NCBI GenBank assembly: GCA_002394605.1
Contig: DGUI01000019.1
Span: 1-22,399 of the forward strand
Source: Mageeibacillus sp. UBA4314
GTDB lineage: Bacteria > Bacillota > Clostridia > Saccharofermentanales > Saccharofermentanaceae
Direction: 5' to 3'
Length of the DNA stretch: 22,399 nucleotides
The position numbers were made by a program, and so were the translations under genes. Below, piece by piece: positions 22,306-22,399 of the stretch. Position 1 is the stretch's first letter, and every line of letters starts with the position of its first letter. Below the pieces are notes generated by a model that was not told where the DNA came from, ran no database searches, and saw nothing but the letters and a program-made list of their open reading frames with translations.

Positions 22306-22399
22306 TATGGCGTTGACAGTCTCACTGACTGTAAGGCAAGATCTGCGTATTCAGTAAAGTGCTCAATGTAATGCACGCTACCTTGAGCGATCTGCTGCG

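Noticed and set aside
22051..22371. 106-codon plus-strand open frame
   Set aside because: Overlaps the 5' end of the TPM gene in antisense and otherwise reads the 18-bp tandem repeat.

Overview
The window looks like chromosomal DNA of a low-to-mid GC Firmicute, most likely a gut- or rumen-type Clostridia. The signs are an HrcA/CIRCE-controlled heat-shock operon with Gram-positive-type DnaK, strong AAGGAGG-type ribosome binding sites, a GH43 plant-polysaccharide enzyme, and a secreted protein ending in choline/glucan-binding-like repeats. The exact genus cannot be read from the sequence.

Region 1 (about 109-12205, all minus strand): a sigma-A promoter and a perfect CIRCE operator drive hrcA-grpE-clpP-dnaK-dnaJ. 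clpP sits between grpE and dnaK, which is not the usual arrangement. Directly behind dnaJ, without an obvious terminator, lie a membrane-bound EAL (c-di-GMP phosphodiesterase-type) protein and a cytoplasmic GH43 glycosidase whose gene overlaps it by 20 bp. A new promoter just past the GH43 stop serves a membrane metallophosphoesterase and a multi-pass membrane protein with a CmpB-type domain.

Region 2 (about 12206-16820, plus strand): a large imperfect palindromic intergenic element, two abutting hairpins, a small AT-rich HTH protein, and a 1236-residue secreted surface protein. Its sequence composition changes sharply inside the reading frame (AT-rich beta-helix-like part, then a native-looking part with seven ~75-residue repeats and C-terminal wall-binding-like repeats). 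A strong rho-independent terminator ends it.

Region 3 (about 16820-19022, convergent non-coding): a complete ISL3-family insertion sequence with matching inverted repeats and an exact 8-bp target duplication. It has landed in an array of four regularly spaced hairpin units (GTAAACCC, 22-23 nt, GGGTTTAC). Further right are two tandem 51-bp palindromic repeats and copies of an 18-bp interspersed repeat. These repeats are the least explained part of the window.

Region 4 (about 18993-22399, minus strand): a TPM-domain zinc-ribbon membrane protein followed by hflK and hflC, closed by a good terminator. The right edge carries an 18-bp tandem repeat and a third copy of the interspersed repeat.

Overall the genes centre on protein quality control (HrcA regulon, ClpP, HflKC), with c-di-GMP signalling, sugar degradation and surface display as neighbours.
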